Positions 17,903 to 26,306 of a stretch of 64,000 nucleotides of DNA are shown piece after piece (the stretch's first letter is position 1; the number at the start of each line of letters is the position of its first letter). The notes below the pieces were generated by a model that worked only from the letters and a program-made list of their open reading frames with translations, searched no databases and was not told where the DNA came from. Source of the DNA: Pseudomonas_T sp032052615 (GTDB lineage Bacteria > Pseudomonadota > Gammaproteobacteria > Pseudomonadales > Pseudomonadaceae); the NCBI GenBank assembly GCA_032052615.1, contig DAMBWF010000003.1, forward strand, positions 1 to 64,000, read 5' to 3'. The position numbers and the translations under genes were made by a program.

Positions 17903-18310
17903 ATGGAAAAGCTGGATAAACCCCTGGAAGCCTGGCGCGAGGAATTGTCCGACGCCGAGTACCACGTGTGCCGCCTGGGCGGGACCGAGCGCGCCTTCAC
18001 CGGCCAATACCACGACACCAAGACACCCGGTCTTTACCGGTGCGTGTGTTGCGACGCGCCGCTATTCGATTCGGAAGCGAAATACGACTCCGGCAGCGGC
18101 TGGCCGAGCTACTTTCAGCCGGTGTCCGCCGACGCCGTCGTCGAGCGCGAGGATTTCAGCCACGGCATGCACCGCATCGAAGTACGCTGCGCCCGTTGCG
18201 ATGCGCATCTGGGGCATCTGTTTCCCGACGGGCCGCGCCCCACTGGTATGCGCTATTGCATCAACTCCGTGGCTTTGAAACTGGTTCCCAAGGAGGCCGA
18301 CGCCCCATAA
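17903..18310 (+). CDS. msrB: Peptide-methionine (R)-S-oxide reductase MsrB
   Basis: A 135-residue reductase that repairs R-methionine sulfoxide in proteins. Zinc ligands C47, C50, C96 and C99 and the catalytic C119 (RYCINSVAL) are all present, as is the SGSGWPSY substrate motif. GAGGTGAAAG provides a strong ribosome site. It heads an oxidative-stress block with glutathione peroxidase and ospR, although an operator in the 108-bp gap suggests those two have their own promoter. Confidence 0.95.
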   Translation: MEKLDKPLEAWREELSDAEYHVCRLGGTERAFTGQYHDTKTPGLYRCVCCDAPLFDSEAKYDSGSGWPSYFQPVSADAVVEREDFSHGMHRIEVRCARCDAHLGHLFPDGPRPTGMRYCINSVALKLVPKEADAP

Positions 18311-18348
18311 ACGGGGCGCGTGTCTCCGAATCGACTGTAGTGATGCTG

Positions 18349-18380
18349 GATCAATTGAATTGTGTGCAATTCAATTGATC
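18349..18380. promoter_or_regulatory. Probable OspR (MarR/OhrR-family) operator
   Basis: A perfect 14-bp inverted repeat, GATCAATTGAATTG and its complement, around a TGTG centre. It ends 38 nt before the glutathione peroxidase start. OhrR/MarR regulators bind AATTG-rich palindromes of this type, and the ospR gene is the second gene of the same unit, so autoregulation of gpx-ospR is the simple reading. Confidence 0.82.
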
Positions 18381-18418
18381 GCTATTTTATCGGCTTCTCG
18401 AACCGACGGAGGCCGCCC

Positions 18419-18904
18419 ATGGCCGATTCGCTGCTGACCCTGCCCTGTACCACCCTGACCGGCGAGCGCAAGACGCTCGCGGATTTCCAGGCTCGCGCCC
18501 TGTTGGTGGTCAACACCGCCAGCCGCTGCGGTTTCACCCCGCAATACCAAGGTTTGGAGGCCCTCTGGAAACGCTATCGGGAGCGCGGGTTGGTAGTGCT
18601 CGGGTTTCCCTGCAACCAGTTCGGGCATCAGGAACCTGGCGGGGAGGGCGAGATCGCCCAGTTCTGCGAGTTGAACTACGGCGTGAGTTTTCCGCTGTTC
18701 GCCAAGGTGGAGGTGAACGGCGCGGGAGCCCATCCGCTGTTCGTCGCCTTGAAACAGCGCGCCCCGGGCCTGCTGGGCAGCCAGGCCATCAAGTGGAATT
18801 TCACCAAGTTCCTGTTGGATGGCGAGGCTCGTCAGGTACGGCGCTTCGCTCCCACTACCCGGCCGGAGGCTCTGGAGGCTTCGGTGGAGGCCTTGCTGCG
18901 ATGA
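18419..18904 (+). CDS. Glutathione peroxidase family protein (Cys type)
   Basis: A 161-residue thioredoxin-fold peroxidase. The peroxidatic residue is C37 (NTASRCGFTPQY), a cysteine rather than selenocysteine; FPCNQFG and KWNFTKFL supply the Gln and Trp-Asn of the catalytic tetrad. Such enzymes reduce organic peroxides using glutathione or thioredoxin. GGAGG stands 6 nt before the ATG. The next gene starts in the stop (ATGA), indicating coupled translation with ospR. Confidence 0.93.
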   Translation: MADSLLTLPCTTLTGERKTLADFQARALLVVNTASRCGFTPQYQGLEALWKRYRERGLVVLGFPCNQFGHQEPGGEGEIAQFCELNYGVSFPLFAKVEVNGAGAHPLFVALKQRAPGLLGSQAIKWNFTKFLLDGEARQVRRFAPTTRPEALEASVEALLR

Positions 18905-19356
18905 GCGAGGACACCGCGCTACGGCTGGACGAGCAACTGTGCTTCAAACTGTACGCCGCATCCCGGGCGGTGATCCGGGGTTACCGGCCGATGCTGGAGG
19001 CCCTTGGCCTGACGTACCCGCAATACCTGGCGATGCTGGTGCTCTGGGAGTGGCACGAGGCGCCCCCCGCGCAGCCCACGGTGAAAGCCTTGGGGGAGCG
19101 CCTAGCGCTGGACTCCGGCACCTTGACGCCGCTGCTCAAGCGCCTGGAGCAGATGGGCCTGGCGCGACGCCAGCGGGGGCGGAGCGACGAGCGGGAGGTG
19201 CACTTGGCAGTCACCGAGGCCGGTGTTTCGTTGCGCGCGCGGGTCGGCCCGTTGCGAGAGGACCTGGTGTGCCAGTCCAGGCTCGACCGGGAGGCGCTGG
19301 GCGTGTTGCGCGAACAGTTGGACACGCTGCTGGCGCGACTCACCGGGGCGGGTTAG
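18901..19356 (+). CDS. ospR: Oxidative-stress sensing MarR-family regulator OspR
   Basis: A 151-residue winged-helix MarR/OhrR regulator. The winged helix spans about 45-105 (TVKALGERLALDSGTLTPLLKRLEQMGLARRQR). Two cysteines, C14 near the N-terminus and C124 near the C-terminus, are spaced like the reactive pair of two-Cys OhrR/OspR proteins, so peroxide oxidation would release DNA. It overlaps gpx by four bases. The convergent sagS gene overlaps its end by 17 nt. Confidence 0.9.
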   Translation: MSEDTALRLDEQLCFKLYAASRAVIRGYRPMLEALGLTYPQYLAMLVLWEWHEAPPAQPTVKALGERLALDSGTLTPLLKRLEQMGLARRQRGRSDEREVHLAVTEAGVSLRARVGPLREDLVCQSRLDREALGVLREQLDTLLARLTGAG

Positions 19357-21667
19357 CCGGCAGCCAGACATCCAGCAGGTGCACCAGGTCTTCGCGGCGG
19401 AAGGGTTTGGCCAAGTAGTCGTTCATGCCGGCCGCGCGGCAGCGTTCTCGTTCGTCCGGCAGCGCGTTGGCGGTCAGGGCGATGATCGGCAGGTCCGGCC
19501 AGCGTCCGCTCTGGCGGATGCGCCGGCTCGCCTCGTAACCGTCCATGACCGGCATGTTGCAATCCATCAGCACCAGGTCGACGCCCGCCTGCTCCAGATA
19601 ATTCAGTGCCTCGCCCCCGTGGCCGGCTACCGTCACCTCGCATCCCAGCTTGCTCAGCATGCCCTTGGCCACCATCTGGTTCACCGGGTTGTCCTCCACC
19701 AGCAGGATGCGCATATGCCGTTGCGAGACCGGCATCTCTTCGACGGGCGCGAGGAGTGGCGGAGCGAGCGGCTCCTGCTGCAACGCGCGCTGCAGCGCCT
19801 GGTACAGCGTCGCCCGGGACAGCGGGCGCGCCAGTTGTTCGAAGGGGGCCAGGGCGCTGCTCTGGGTACTGGGCATGAAGCTGCCGTAGGCGGTCACCAG
19901 CAGGAACGGTGCCGAGGTGCGGGAGCGCAGCACCAGCAGCCGCGAGGGGTCGTCGCCGAGCACCGCCTCGGCTTCCACCGTCTCGAGCGTATCGGTTTCA
20001 TGGGGCAGCCGGACGGACAGGCCCCATGCCGGCAGCCACAGCCTCAGCAGCTCCGCCAGGCCGCTGTTGGCCGCGCAGAGCGCGATCAACCTGCCGGACA
20101 ACGCCGGCCAGCGCGGCGCGGGCGTGTGGATGGGCAGGGGCAGTTCGGCGACGAACTGACTGCCCACCCCTTCGGTGGAGTCCACCCGCAATTCGCCGTG
20201 CATGGCCTCGCAAAGCTTGCGAGTCAGGGCCAGGCCCAGTCCGGTGCCGCCGTACTGGCGGGCGATGCCGGCGCCCGCCTGGGCGAAGGGCTGGAACAGG
20301 CGCGGCAGGGTGCCGGCAGAGATGCCGATGCCGGTGTCGCGTACCGTGATCCGAACGCCGACGGGGCAGGGCGAAACGCGAATGTCCACGCGGCCGAATC
20401 GGGTGAACTTGAGTGCGTTGGAAAGCAGGTTGCTGACGATCTGACGTATGCGGGTGGGATCGCCCTGGACCATGGCCGGCAGGCCGGGATCGATCAGGCA
20501 GGTCAGCTCGACTCCGGGAGAAGCGTTCTGCGACAGCAGGCTGCCGGTGTCCTCCACCAGGGCGCCGAGGTCCAAGGGGATGTGCTCCAGCTCCAGTTGC
20601 CCGGCCTCGAACTTGGACAGGTCGAGGATATCGTTGAGCAGCTCCACCAGCACCTTGCCCGAGTCATGGGCGATGTTGAGCTGCTGCCGCTGCTCGGCGC
20701 TCAGCGGGGCGTCCAGCGCCAGGGCGAGCATGCCTAGCAGGCCATTGAGGGGCGTGCGGATCTCGTGGCTCATGTTGGCGACGAACGCCGCGCGCGCCTG
20801 AGCCATGCCCAGCGCCTGGGCTCGCGCGGCTTCCAGCTCCTGATTGGACTGGCTGAGCCGAGTGTTGGCGGCCTTGAGTTCGGCGGTGCGCTCCGAGACG
20901 ATGTCCTCCAGCTCCGTCAGGTAGCGGGTCAGTCGGTCCTCGGCTTCCCGGCGCTGCCCGATTTCCTGGGTGATGCGGGCCAGGTGCTGGTTGGTCGCAT
21001 CCACCAGCACGCCGATCTCGTCCTGGCCATGCCCGGGCGGGCAGGGGATGGGCTCGAGATCGGCGGTCAGCGCGTTGCGGTCGCTGACGGAGCGGGTCAG
21101 TTCCACCAGCGGCTTGGTCAACATCCGGTAGAACAGGACCAGCAGGATCAGCGCCAGCAGGAAGCTGCGAACAAACCCCATCGCCAGGGTCAGCAGCGCA
21201 CGGTGCAGGAAACTGCTGCCGAAGGCATAGGTGTCCACTTCCAGGCTGAGCACGCCGAGGTTTTCCAGCGGGGCGTGGGAGATGAACAGGGGATCGTTGA
21301 ACAGTCGGCGCTCGCCGAACAGGAAATCGCTGAAGACCCGATAACCGCTTTCCTGGCGCGGGCGTTCCAGCTGGGCCAGGACCATGCCGCTGTTATCGAC
21401 GATCTCGGCGCGGATCACCGCCGGCGAGCGCAGCAGGCCCTGCACGAGCTCCTGGGCCAGTTCCGCGTCGATGTTGTAGGCGATGCGGGCGGCGGGGTTG
21501 TGGCTGATTTCCAGCAGGGTATGGATTTCCTTGTCGATGGACGAATCCTCGGCGACGAAGTCGATCCCCACCTGAATCAGGCTGAGCAGGATGCCCAGCA
21601 CGAACGCCACCAGCACGGTCAGACTGGCTTGCTTGAACGACAGGCGTTGCGTGAGCGGTATATCCAT
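19340..21667 (-). CDS. sagS: Hybrid sensor histidine kinase SagS
   Basis: A 775-residue inner-membrane hybrid kinase. Two transmembrane helices (about 15-35 and 157-182) flank a periplasmic sensor domain. A HAMP-like linker and coiled coil lead to the dimerisation domain with phospho-His301 (ANMSHEIRTPLNG), the HATPase domain (DTGIGIS, GGTGLGLALT), a degenerate middle region, and a C-terminal receiver domain (ILLVEDNPVNQ, VLMDCNMPVMDG). Order and neighbours match P. aeruginosa SagS, which steers the planktonic-to-biofilm switch with HptB and BfiSR. The start at MDIPLTQRL was chosen because the earlier in-frame ATG gives an unlikely N-terminus. Confidence 0.88.
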   Translation of the reverse strand: MDIPLTQRLSFKQASLTVLVAFVLGILLSLIQVGIDFVAEDSSIDKEIHTLLEISHNPAARIAYNIDAELAQELVQGLLRSPAVIRAEIVDNSGMVLAQLERPRQESGYRVFSDFLFGERRLFNDPLFISHAPLENLGVLSLEVDTYAFGSSFLHRALLTLAMGFVRSFLLALILLVLFYRMLTKPLVELTRSVSDRNALTADLEPIPCPPGHGQDEIGVLVDATNQHLARITQEIGQRREAEDRLTRYLTELEDIVSERTAELKAANTRLSQSNQELEAARAQALGMAQARAAFVANMSHEIRTPLNGLLGMLALALDAPLSAEQRQQLNIAHDSGKVLVELLNDILDLSKFEAGQLELEHIPLDLGALVEDTGSLLSQNASPGVELTCLIDPGLPAMVQGDPTRIRQIVSNLLSNALKFTRFGRVDIRVSPCPVGVRITVRDTGIGISAGTLPRLFQPFAQAGAGIARQYGGTGLGLALTRKLCEAMHGELRVDSTEGVGSQFVAELPLPIHTPAPRWPALSGRLIALCAANSGLAELLRLWLPAWGLSVRLPHETDTLETVEAEAVLGDDPSRLLVLRSRTSAPFLLVTAYGSFMPSTQSSALAPFEQLARPLSRATLYQALQRALQQEPLAPPLLAPVEEMPVSQRHMRILLVEDNPVNQMVAKGMLSKLGCEVTVAGHGGEALNYLEQAGVDLVLMDCNMPVMDGYEASRRIRQSGRWPDLPIIALTANALPDERERCRAAGMNDYLAKPFRREDLVHLLDVWLPANPPR

Positions 21668-21785
21668 GGGCTGCGAACTTGGCCTTGTTCCCTGCGCAGG
21701 CGAAGCATAGCCTATCGCCATTCCGTGAACCCCGTCGCACGACGGGCGCCACCGCGTTCAGCGCGCCGACCTGTAGGAGTATTGC

Positions 21786-22676
21786 GTGGATTCACGACTC
21801 AACGTCTTCCTCGATCGGGCCGACCAGGTCCTGATGCGTCTCGACCCCTTGTTACCGGTGATACAGGCCCCCGTGGACTGGTCCCAGACCTTGGCGGCCC
21901 GCTGGTACCGCGAAGGGCGCGGCGGTTACCTGCAACCCCTCAAGGTATCCCTCGACCTCGGCCTCGACGACCTCATCGGGGTGGATGCCCAGCGCGAGCA
22001 ACTGGCGCGCAATACCCGCCAATTCGTCGCCGGCTGGCCGGCCAACCACGCCTTGCTCTGGGGCGCCCGCGGGACCGGCAAGTCCTCGCTCGTGCGTGCA
22101 TTGCTCGCCGCCCATGCCTCGGAAGGCCTGCGCCTGATCGAGATCGAGCGCGACCATCTCGCCGACCTGCCCCGGGTGGTGGAGTGCGTGGCGGCCTTGC
22201 CCTACCGGTTCGTGGTCTTCTGCGACGACCTCTCCTTCGAGGCCGGCGAGGGCGACTACCGGGTGCTGAAAAGTGTACTTGACGGCTCCCTGGAGCGGGC
22301 GCCGGACAACGTGCTGCTGTACGCCACCTCCAACCGCCGGCACCTGGTGCCCGAGCGGGAAAGCGACAACGATCACTGGACCCGGGTGGACGGCGAGCTG
22401 CATCCCAGCGAGGCGGTGGAGGACAAGATCGCCCTGTCCGACCGATTCGGCCTCTGGCTGTCGTTCTATCCGTTTACCCAGGATCATTACCTGGACGTGG
22501 TGCGCCACTGGATCGGTGTGCTGGCGCGGTCGGCCGGGTTGGAATGGCAGTGGACCGACGAGCTGGCCATCGTGGCGATCCGCTGGGCCTCGGGGCGCGG
22601 CAACCGCAACGGTCGTTGCGCCTATCAATTCGCCCGCCAATGGGTGGGCAAGGCATTGCTGGAGTCAATCCGATGA
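21786..22676 (+). CDS. DUF815 AAA+ ATPase
   Basis: A 296-residue ATPase with Walker A GARGTGKSS (K99) and Walker B FVVFCDDLSFE. The later block NRRHLVPERESDNDHWTRVDGELHPSEAVEDKIALSDRFGLWLSF is the DUF815 hallmark. The biochemical role is not established. GTG start with AGGAG seven bases upstream. The stop overlaps the msrC-type gene start (ATGA), so the two are co-translated; a link to sulfoxide repair is only inferred from that. Confidence 0.88.
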   Translation: MDSRLNVFLDRADQVLMRLDPLLPVIQAPVDWSQTLAARWYREGRGGYLQPLKVSLDLGLDDLIGVDAQREQLARNTRQFVAGWPANHALLWGARGTGKSSLVRALLAAHASEGLRLIEIERDHLADLPRVVECVAALPYRFVVFCDDLSFEAGEGDYRVLKSVLDGSLERAPDNVLLYATSNRRHLVPERESDNDHWTRVDGELHPSEAVEDKIALSDRFGLWLSFYPFTQDHYLDVVRHWIGVLARSAGLEWQWTDELAIVAIRWASGRGNRNGRCAYQFARQWVGKALLESIR

Positions 22677-23155
22677 TCGACCTCGACGAGACGGGCGCGG
22701 GCTTGCAGGGCTACGCGCTGTGGGCGGCGCAGTTGGAGGCGTTGCTGGCGGACGAGCGCGATTTCATCGCCAACGCCTCGCAGTTCGCCGCGTTCCTCTT
22801 CCATGAACTGGCGGACCTGAACTGGGCCGGTTTCTATCTGAACAAAGACGAACAGCTCGTGCTGGGCCCGTTCCAGGGCAAGGTGGCCTGCGTGCGCATT
22901 CCCTTCGGCAAGGGGGTCTGCGGTGCTGCGGCGAGCAGCCGCCGGACCCAGCGTGTGGAAGACGTGCATGCCTTTCCCGGCCACATCGCTTGTGACAGTG
23001 CCTCCAACAGCGAACTGGTGGTGCCCTTGGTCAAGCAGGGGCGACTGATCGGGGTCTTGGATCTGGACAGCCCGCGCCTGGCCCGCTTCACCGAAGAGGA
23101 CCAGGCGGGTATCGAACGGTTGGCGTCGATTTTTCTGGCCGCCAGCGACTGCTAG
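22673..23155 (+). CDS. msrC: Free methionine-(R)-sulfoxide reductase (GAF domain)
   Basis: A 160-residue GAF-fold enzyme that reduces free R-methionine sulfoxide. Cysteines C73, C83 and C107 (VACVRIPFGKGVCGAAA, GHIACDSASNSE) have the spacing of the E. coli enzyme's three reactive cysteines. It shares a four-base overlap with the upstream ATPase. Together with msrB 5 kb away it gives both protein-bound and free R-sulfoxide repair. Confidence 0.9.
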   Translation: MIDLDETGAGLQGYALWAAQLEALLADERDFIANASQFAAFLFHELADLNWAGFYLNKDEQLVLGPFQGKVACVRIPFGKGVCGAAASSRRTQRVEDVHAFPGHIACDSASNSELVVPLVKQGRLIGVLDLDSPRLARFTEEDQAGIERLASIFLAASDC

Positions 23156-23213
23156 CGGGCCGGGGGCCGGCCAGGCGGCCGGCGCGGCCGCTTAGACTGA
23201 TCCCCGCGTTTCC

Positions 23214-23879
23214 TCAGGCGAACTTGGCCTTGATCTTGGCCATCATGGCCCGTTCGCCGGCCAGGACAGCCTGCACCGAAGCGCGCTCCAGCATGCGGCG
23301 GTAATGGGCTTCCAGCCGTGGCCAGCGGCTGGCGTCCAGGCGTTCTCCGCCATGTTCCATATTGATGAGCTGGCACGTCAGCGCCAGGTCGGCCAGGGTC
23401 AGCCGGTCCTCGACGAAATACTCGGCCTCGCCCAGGGTTTTCTCCAGATAGTCGAAGTGCGGCGGAAGCTTCTCGTCGATGGCCGCCCGCACCGCCGCCT
23501 CGTCGCTCGGCTTGCCCATGGTGAGCTTCAGTACGCGGTTGCCGAATACGCCGAAGGTGGCGTGGGGCGCCAGTTCGTAGTCCGCGTACTTTTCCAGCCA
23601 GCGTACCCGCGCCCGGCTTTCCGCCGTGGCGCCGTAAAGCGGCGCGCGGTCGGTGTGCTTTTCTTCCAAGTACTGGCAGATGACGCTGGAGTCGGCCAGG
23701 GTGAATGCGCCGTCGCGCAGGGCGGGGATGCGCCCCAGGGGGTTGAGCTCGCGGTACCAGTCGGGCGGGCTGAAGGGCATCACCGCCTCCAACTCGTAGT
23801 CGAGCGCTTGCTCGGCGAGGAACAAGCGCACTTTGCGCACGAAGGGCGACAGCGGGGCACCGTAAAGGGTCAGGCTCAT
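23214..23879 (-). CDS. Glutathione S-transferase family protein
   Basis: 221 residues with an N-terminal thioredoxin-like domain (1-80: LYGAPLSPFVRKVRL, NPLGRIPALRDG with cis-Pro, LADSSVICQYLEE) and an all-helical C-terminal domain. SPFVRK places a catalytic-type Ser near residue 11. The family conjugates or removes glutathione; the substrate is unknown. It is convergent with msrC and 51 nt downstream of the next minus-strand gene. Confidence 0.88.
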   Translation of the reverse strand: MSLTLYGAPLSPFVRKVRLFLAEQALDYELEAVMPFSPPDWYRELNPLGRIPALRDGAFTLADSSVICQYLEEKHTDRAPLYGATAESRARVRWLEKYADYELAPHATFGVFGNRVLKLTMGKPSDEAAVRAAIDEKLPPHFDYLEKTLGEAEYFVEDRLTLADLALTCQLINMEHGGERLDASRWPRLEAHYRRMLERASVQAVLAGERAMMAKIKAKFA

Positions 23880-23930
23880 CAGGTTGTCCTTATTAACGAT
23901 GAGAAAGGACCGCGAGCCAGGGCTCGGCGA

Positions 23931-24707
23931 TCACTCGTAAAAATTCTTCTTGCGCCAGATATCTTCTTCGTCCAGATCCTTGAGCCCGTCCTGGAGTTGG
24001 CTGGCATCCTCCTCGGCCGAGGTGGCGGCATCCTCCTCCATGACCAGGGCGGTGGCCCGCTCCAGATGGGCTTCCAGTTGTTTCAACTGCTTTTGGTAAA
24101 AGGCCGGCTCCGGCTGCTTGCGCAGGTACTGGACGCCGCGCTCGAAGGAAAGCCGGGCCTGGCGCGGCTGTTTTTGCAGGATCTTCTGCTGGCCCAGGTT
24201 GATGAAGAACTCCACATGCAGGTAGACCAGCATGTGGCGCAGTTCCTTCGCCCAGCTCTTGGCCTCGATGGGTTGCAGCAGGCCGTCCTTCGCCGCCCGG
24301 CCCAGTTGGCCGTGCAGGCTTTCCAAGAGGAAGCGGACTTCCTTGGCCTTGGCCTCGTTGAGGATCGGCTGGACGATGTTGCCCACGGCGATGTCGTCGC
24401 CCTTGGCGACCTCGCTCCGCAAGTCCTGAATGCGGGCCTGCAGGGCGGCGTTGCCTTTCTCCATCAGGTTCAGGCGCTCGCTGAGCTGCAACATGAGGCG
24501 GGTCAACATCAGCTTGAGCGCCGGCGTCATCAATTGCCCGGGCATCGATTCAGAAATCTCCGAGCAACGCCGCAGCCGGTCGTTCAGGTCGGCCTTGCGC
24601 CGGGCCTTCTCCAGCTTGTTGGTTTCCATCGAGTGGTTGATGTAACCGATACCGAACAGGGTCGCGACGACTACGACAATCAGGATGGTAATCAGGAGTG
24701 GCGACAC
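23931..24707 (-). CDS. Conserved membrane-anchored helical protein, function unknown
   Basis: 258 residues. One N-terminal transmembrane segment (about 4-24, LLITILIVVVVATLFGIGYI) is followed by a long charged, mainly helical cytoplasmic region and an acidic C-terminus (EEDAATSAEEDASQ, LKDLDEEDIW). QPRQARLSFERGVQYLRKQP may be a TPR-like helix pair. The same gene precedes the tRNA-Glu/tRNA-Gly pair in P. aeruginosa. No function can be assigned. Confidence 0.75.
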   Translation of the reverse strand: MSPLLITILIVVVVATLFGIGYINHSMETNKLEKARRKADLNDRLRRCSEISESMPGQLMTPALKLMLTRLMLQLSERLNLMEKGNAALQARIQDLRSEVAKGDDIAVGNIVQPILNEAKAKEVRFLLESLHGQLGRAAKDGLLQPIEAKSWAKELRHMLVYLHVEFFINLGQQKILQKQPRQARLSFERGVQYLRKQPEPAFYQKQLKQLEAHLERATALVMEEDAATSAEEDASQLQDGLKDLDEEDIWRKKNFYE

Positions 24708-24801
24708 CTAGGTTCTCCCGTGGGCGGTTTGCCCGAGTGTAGTGCCTTTGCCCGCATGGCTGGTAGATCGCACTCGCGAATTGCCCCGAACTCTTTGATT
24801 T

Positions 24802-24850
24802 AAAAAATTTTTATCCAAGGGTTGACGAGTGTTCGGAGGCTCCATAGAAT
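24802..24850 (+). promoter_or_regulatory. Sigma-70 promoter of the tRNA-Glu/tRNA-Gly operon
   Basis: TTGACG (24822-24827), a 17-nt spacer and TAGAAT (24845-24850). An A/T-rich UP-like tract (AAAAAATTTTT, 24802-24812) lies upstream and a GC-rich discriminator GCGCGCC downstream. The layout is that of a growth-rate-regulated stable-RNA promoter and it points at the tRNA pair about 70 nt away. Confidence 0.88.
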
Positions 24851-24923
24851 GCGCGCCACTTCCAGCGTAAAGCCGAAAGCGAAACGCAGGAAGCCGGAAA
24901 AGCTGTTGTAAGCTCCGGGCCGC

Positions 24924-24999
24924 GTCCCCTTCGTCTAGTGGCCTAGGACACCGCCCTTTCACGGCGGTAACAGGGGTTCGAGTCCCCTAGGGGACGCCA
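24924..24999 (+). tRNA. tRNA-Glu (anticodon TTC)
   Basis: 76 nt including an encoded CCA end. The acceptor stem GTCCCCT pairs with AGGGGAC. The anticodon loop CTTTCAC sits on a CCGCC/GGCGG stem, giving anticodon TTC at 24958-24960. The T-loop GTTCGAGTC is canonical. Two bases separate it from tRNA-Gly. Confidence 0.97.
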
Positions 25000-25001
25000 A
25001 T

Positions 25002-25077
<76 letters not shown>

Positions 25078-25123
25078 GATATAGCGCTACAGAGTTCCAT
25101 TGAATTCTGTAAGTGATTGAAAT

Positions 25124-25145
25124 AAGGGCCGAAAGGCCCTTTTTT
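25124..25145 (+). terminator. Terminator after tRNA-Gly (left copy)
   Basis: AAGGGCC-GAAA-GGCCCTT with a following T run. An almost identical hairpin stands 43 nt after the right att repeat (33721-33744). It ends the tRNA transcript in the present arrangement. Confidence 0.88.
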
Positions 25146-25188
25146 CGTTCTGGCGGAAACTACTGAAATCCAGCAGTATCCGGTGCGT

Positions 25189-25210
25189 TTAAGTCCAGGA
25201 TTAAGTCCAG
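25189..25210 (+). repeat. Pair of TTAAGTCCAG direct repeats (possible integrase arm sites)
   Basis: TTAAGTCCAG occurs at 25189-25198 and 25201-25210, 12-bp period. A related AAGTCCAG plus degenerate TAAGTCT lies near the other end at 33583-33600. Such short repeats near att cores are typical arm-type integrase binding sites. Confidence 0.5.
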
Positions 25211-25299
25211 AATCCTGACGCGCACTGAATCAGTTTGTTGCTGGAGCAGTTTGCGCAGTGAGATGAGCATCTGGCCCTGACTCTGTTCAGGAGCTCGCG

Positions 25300-25953
25300 A
25301 TGGCACTCTCAGAAATGACAGTTCGGCACGCCCGAATTACTGGCAATGACTACACCCTCGGTGACAGCGACGGTCTCACGCTCAATGTGACGGCCAGTGG
25401 CGGAAAAATCTGGCTATTCCGCTACTATTGGTCAGGCAAGCAGAAGCGCATGTCCTTGGGTTGCTACCCACAGATCTCCCTGAAAGAAGCACGTACTCGA
25501 CGTGACGAGGCGCGTGCCTCGGTGGCCTAAGGCATCAATCCCTACGAGCACCGTAAACAGCAGCGCCGTGCTGTTCGTTTCGCCACAGAGCATACCTTCG
25601 TGGCCGTGTTCAATCAGTGGGTAGAGTTCCGCAAGCTGAGCCTGAAGGAGGGGCGCCAGAGTACGCTTTCACAAATCTTGCGGATCTTCGATAAAGACGT
25701 TTTGCCCATACTAAATGGGCGCTCAATCTACGACATCACTCGTCACGATCTGCTGAATTTGCTGGGCAAAATTGAACAGCGCAAGGCTTTAACGACGGCC
25801 GAAAAATGTCGGACCTGGTTCAATCAGTTGTTCCGTTATGCGCTGGTGAAGATCGAGGGGCTAGAACACAACCCGGCTTTAGACCTTGATGTTGTCGCGC
25901 TCCCCAAACCTTGTCGTTGCATAAGGTTGCGAGAAAAGGGCGTACCAACATGA
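25300..25953 (+). pseudogene. Broken P4-type tyrosine recombinase (integrase)
   Basis: The N-terminal DUF4102-type domain is clear (NDYTLGDSDGLTLNVTASGGKIWLFRYY, KRMSLGCYPQISLKEARTRRDEA). An in-frame TAA at 25528-25530 interrupts it where homologues continue KGINPYEHRKQQ; the same frame then goes on with the SAM-like core-binding domain (HTFVAVFNQWVEF to WFNQLFRYALVKIEGLEHNPALDLD). Recognisable sequence ends near 25905, before the catalytic Arg-His-Arg-Tyr domain. Two lesions, a nonsense codon and a C-terminal truncation, make it non-functional. AGGAG precedes the start. It lies directly after tRNA-Gly, the usual integrase place. Confidence 0.9.
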
Positions 25954-25971
25954 AATTGTGGTTTTTGAATC

Positions 25972-26000
25972 TTGACATGTCTTGTAACAAGTGGGAAATT
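25972..26000 (+). promoter_or_regulatory. Possible promoter with operator-like dyad upstream of the island cluster
   Basis: A perfect -35 hexamer TTGACA (25972-25977) with a weak AAATTA-like -10 about 18 nt on. The spacer holds the palindrome CTTGTAACAAG (25981-25991), where a repressor would block polymerase. It is about 90 nt upstream of a small open frame and 300 nt upstream of the cytochrome gene. The weak -10 keeps confidence low. Confidence 0.4.
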
Positions 26001-26059
26001 AGCATCCGTGACTAAGGATAGTGCTCGTTTGAATAAGAAAACCAATTCAAGGGAATGAC

Positions 26060-26212
26060 ATGTTTCATATCACGGCCTTTCATTTATATCCTTTCCTGCG
26101 TGCGCCTTTTTTACAGGGCAATCTCGCGCACTTTCAATTTCTGTTCTGTCCGGGTGCACTCACATTCCTAGTGTGGGCCTGCGCGTTTCCGACTGATAAC
26201 CAACTGAACTGA
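26060..26212 (+). CDS. Possible small open frame (50 codons) upstream of the cluster
   Basis: ATG at 26060 with AAGGGA a few bases before it, TGA at 26210-26212. The 50-residue product is hydrophobic and aromatic (MFHITAFHLYPFLRAPFL, then LTFLVWACAF) and matches nothing I know. It lies between the possible promoter and the first cluster gene. It could be a small membrane peptide, a leader, or chance. Confidence 0.25.
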   Translation: MFHITAFHLYPFLRAPFLQGNLAHFQFLFCPGALTFLVWACAFPTDNQLN

Positions 26213-26306
26213 CTAATTGTCCACGGCATGTCTTTGTCGTGAGCAACTGTGCGCCGCTCATGACTTTCGAAAAGAGCGGATAGGTTTGTTCGTCTGAATA
26301 AAATAA

